Assembly: GCA_964571605.1 (NCBI GenBank)
Contig: CAZNCS010000161.1
Span: 1-9,398, forward strand
From: Leptospira_B sp964571605
GTDB lineage: Bacteria; Spirochaetota; Leptospiria; Leptospirales; Leptospiraceae
Reading direction: 5' to 3'
Length of the DNA stretch: 9,398 nucleotides
The position numbers and the translations under genes were made by a program. The notes beneath the pieces are model-generated. The model saw nothing but the letters and a program-made list of their open reading frames with translations. It had not been told where the DNA came from and made no database searches. This document shows, piece by piece, positions 8,148 to 9,398 of this stretch (positions are counted from its first letter, which is position 1; each line of letters begins with the position of its first letter).

Positions 8148-8177
8148 TTTCCTTCACCACCGGACAAGATAGGGGAC

Positions 8178-8205
8178 ATAATAGATTTTCGGAAACAAAG
8201 TACAA
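8178..8205 (-). promoter_or_regulatory. Candidate sigma-70 promoter for the fliF block, with AT-rich upstream tract
   Basis: On the minus strand TTGTAC (8205-8200, 3 of 6) is followed by a 16-nt spacer and TATTAT (8183-8178, 5 of 6). Transcription would start about 25 nt before the fliF start codon. Immediately upstream, 8206-8260 is made of A- and T-tracts, which could act as an UP element or curved DNA. No FliA-type (TAAA/GCCGATAA) or sigma-54-type (GG/GC) site was seen, so housekeeping control is the simplest reading. The rest of the intergenic region (8261-8381) holds the trmH leader; a TATATT at 8319-8324 could be its -10 box but has no good -35 partner. Confidence 0.4.
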
Positions 8206-8381
8206 TCTCTTTTTAAAAAAACTTTAGAATTTTTTTATTTTATGTCTCTTTTTTCATTTTTGCTTCGCGAGTTGTACATGCGCAAGATTGCATTACGTAT
8301 GTTTAGTTATTTGTGATCTATATTCTGATTTTCCCTTGTGTTTGGGTCCGATTTTTGTAAGGTAACCGAAAGATTTCCGTT

Positions 8382-9107
8382 ATGGACCATGCGAATTTTA
8401 TAGATGTAGATGAAGCTAGAAAGATAGGGGAGTATCTGCGTTTGATGCTATCCCCGAGCAAAGTTTCAAAAATCGATGAAGTAGTCTCTTATCGTACAAA
8501 GTACTTAACAATTGTGTTGGAGGATATATTCCAACCTTATAATGCTAGCGCACCCGTTCGCACTTCTGAATGTTTGGGAATTTCGGAAATCCATGTTGTC
8601 GAAAATAAAAGCCTCTATCGGCCGAACGAAGGGATTGCTTTGGGCGCTCAAAAATGGATTCAAATCCAGAAATACCAGACTCCGAATATCGACAATACTA
8701 GTCATTGTATTAGTAGTTTGAAAGAGAGGGGATACGGAATCGTCGCCACATCTCCTCATTCTTTGGAAAATTCGTATGAATTGGACTCGATTCCTTTGGA
8801 CAGACCTCTTGCGATTCTTTTCGGGGCTGAAGAGTTCGGTCTTTCTCAGAATGCAATAGGTCAGGCGGATCTTTTTCTAAAACTCCCCATGTATGGATTT
8901 ACAGAAAGTTATAATATTTCAGTTACTGTCGCGATCATTCTTTCTCATCTTGCGTTTAGAGTCAGGAAAGAAATTCCAAACTGGACGTTAAGCGAAGAAG
9001 AAAAGGTATTTTTGAAAAATCAGTATTATAAACGTTCCTTGCATAATGGTGCCTTGATCGAATCCGATTTATTGCAACGTATCCGTGGGGTGCAAGCGGA
9101 GAGTTAA
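8382..9107 (+). CDS. trmH: TrmH/SpoU-family RNA 2'-O-methyltransferase
   Basis: The enzyme uses S-adenosylmethionine to methylate a ribose 2'-OH, probably Gm18 in the D-loop of tRNAs if it is a true TrmH; the target is inferred. The 241-aa protein has the three SPOUT knot motifs: motif 1 N-A-S-A-P-V-R-T (54-61, Arg60 as catalytic Arg), motif 2 L-F-G-A-E-E-F-G-L-S (146-155), and motif 3 L-P-M-Y-G-F-T-E-S-Y-N-I-S-V (168-181), plus a C-terminal helix extension. Pro58 is odd, since relatives usually have Val or Ile there. The ATG at 8382 has a poor ribosome site; an in-frame ATG at 8445 has GGGGAG 12 nt upstream. I keep the first because family members with the same V-L-E-D-I-x-Q-P-x-N-A-S-A signature carry a similar N-terminal helix. 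It diverges from fliF, with no evident functional link. Confidence 0.88.
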   Translation: MDHANFIDVDEARKIGEYLRLMLSPSKVSKIDEVVSYRTKYLTIVLEDIFQPYNASAPVRTSECLGISEIHVVENKSLYRPNEGIALGAQKWIQIQKYQTPNIDNTSHCISSLKERGYGIVATSPHSLENSYELDSIPLDRPLAILFGAEEFGLSQNAIGQADLFLKLPMYGFTESYNISVTVAIILSHLAFRVRKEIPNWTLSEEEKVFLKNQYYKRSLHNGALIESDLLQRIRGVQAES

Positions 9108-9143
9108 GGGTGGGGTTCACGTGAAGTCCATGGAGAACTTTTT

Positions 9144-9173
9144 CCACGCGGAGTCGCGGCAGACGCGGAGGGG
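9144..9173. repeat. Dispersed intergenic repeat, copy C (inverted)
   Basis: The segment has the form CCACGCGGAGTCGCGGCAG then ACGCGGAGGGG, the reverse-complement orientation of the CTCCGCGT units in copy A, in a GC-rich variant. It starts 36 nt after the trmH stop. Positions 9108-9398 contain no gene that I can support; the short frames there read through these repeats. Confidence 0.6.
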
Positions 9174-9222
9174 ATGGGTTTTGCCGTTGATTTGGGCGTT
9201 GTCTTGGCTTGAGAGTTATTCA

Positions 9223-9257
9223 TTTTCGCGCAAAGACGCTAAGGCGCAGAGGATAAG
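9223..9257. repeat. Dispersed intergenic repeat, copy D (inverted)
   Basis: The segment has the form TTTTCGCGCAAAGACGCT followed by AAGGCGCAGAGG, the reverse complement of the CCTCTGCGCC-CGTCTTTGCGCG type. Translated on the + strand it gives F-S-R-K-D-A-K-A-Q-R, a peptide signature that appears in many spurious small proteins predicted from this repeat class. It should not be annotated as a gene. Confidence 0.75.
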
Positions 9258-9292
9258 GGCTCTATTTTAAGAAATTCTTTCCTAACGATAAA

Positions 9293-9316
9293 CCTCCCCG
9301 TCTCTGCGTGCCCAAA
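9293..9316. repeat. Dispersed intergenic repeat, copy E (direct, 15-mer identical to copy A)
   Basis: The segment reads CCTCCCCGT then CTCTGCGTGCCCAAA. The last 15 nt (9302-9316) are identical, in the same orientation, to 34-48 at the other end of the window. It is in opposite orientation to copy D, 35 nt away, so the two form an imperfect inverted pair. Confidence 0.7.
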
Positions 9317-9371
9317 TCCTGTGATTTCCAAGTCCTCCGCTTGAAAAATAAGACATCTCTGTTCTTTGGAA

Positions 9372-9398
9372 CCTTTGCGACTTAGCCCCTCTGCGTGG
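9372..9398. repeat. Dispersed intergenic repeat, copy F (runs off the window)
   Basis: The segment reads CCTTTGCGACTTAGCCC then CTCTGCGTGG, in the same orientation as copies A and E. It reaches the last base of the window, so its full length is not visible. Confidence 0.7.

Noticed and set aside
8265..8285. Palindromic words TCGCGA and TGTACA in the fliF-trmH spacer as operator sites
   Set aside because: Six-base palindromes are common by chance and do not form a larger symmetric site.
8445..9107. Shorter trmH beginning at the internal ATG
   Set aside because: Its ribosome site is somewhat better, but the N-terminal residues before it resemble the helix found in close family members, so the longer form is preferred.
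9118..9143. Possible rho-independent terminator of trmH (GTTC ... GAAC followed by TTTTT)
   Set aside because: The stem has only four pairs with a long loop and no GC-rich core.
9085..9270. Short + frame after trmH ending in F-S-R-K-D-A-K-A-Q-R
   Set aside because: It is translation of the dispersed repeat; this peptide is a well-known artefact of the repeat class and there is no ribosome site or family support.

Overview
The window looks like a chromosomal segment of a spirochaete, most likely Leptospira. The evidence is the flagellar gene order (fliF-fliG-fliH-fliI-fliJ, then an flbB-type gene), an FlbB collar-type protein, which I know only from spirochaetes, loose spirochaetal-style lipoprotein signals, and short intergenic repeats of the 'CTCTGCGTG' kind. 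GC content looks moderate by eye. That would suit a higher-GC Leptospira species better than L. interrogans, but this is an inference.

Layout. Positions 1-164 hold two copies of a short dispersed repeat and the leader of the first gene. Positions 165-1193 (+) encode a DUF3089-like serine-hydrolase-fold protein, probably a lipoprotein. It converges, with 4 nt between stops, on a minus-strand block that fills 1198-8147. Read in its own direction, this block is fliF (M-ring), a very divergent fliG (switch), fliH, a 196-bp non-coding gap, fliI (export ATPase), fliJ (export stalk), a small unknown coiled-coil gene that overlaps the end of fliJ by 128 nt, flbB (periplasmic collar/stator-scaffold protein), and a small secreted protein with an OB-fold-like core. 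Apart from the gap, the genes abut or overlap and are probably co-transcribed. Upstream of fliF, 8148-8381 is an AT-rich divergent intergenic region with a candidate sigma-70 promoter for fliF. Positions 8382-9107 (+) encode a TrmH/SpoU-family RNA 2'-O-methyltransferase. Positions 9108-9398 have no gene and carry four more repeat copies in both orientations.

How the genes work together. FliF forms the MS-ring in the inner membrane. A FliG-family protein binds its cytoplasmic tail. FliH, FliI and FliJ form the ATPase complex that feeds the flagellar type III export gate. FlbB sits at the periplasmic base of the periplasmic flagellum. The two small unknown genes in the same block are the best candidates for new flagellar parts.

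Points most worth following up: (i) the fliH-fliI gap, with a very strong hairpin, a candidate promoter and a 7-bp inverted repeat, which may split the operon in two; (ii) the FliG copy, which lacks the usual EHPQ motif and the paired acidic residues of the torque helix; (iii) the long two-frame overlap of fliJ with the small gene; (iv) the secreted OB-fold-like protein at the operon end; (v) dispersed repeats at both edges of the segment, including an identical 15-mer about 9.3 kb apart. I saw no CRISPR array, tRNA, rRNA, transposase or phage gene, and no wholly new multi-gene system.
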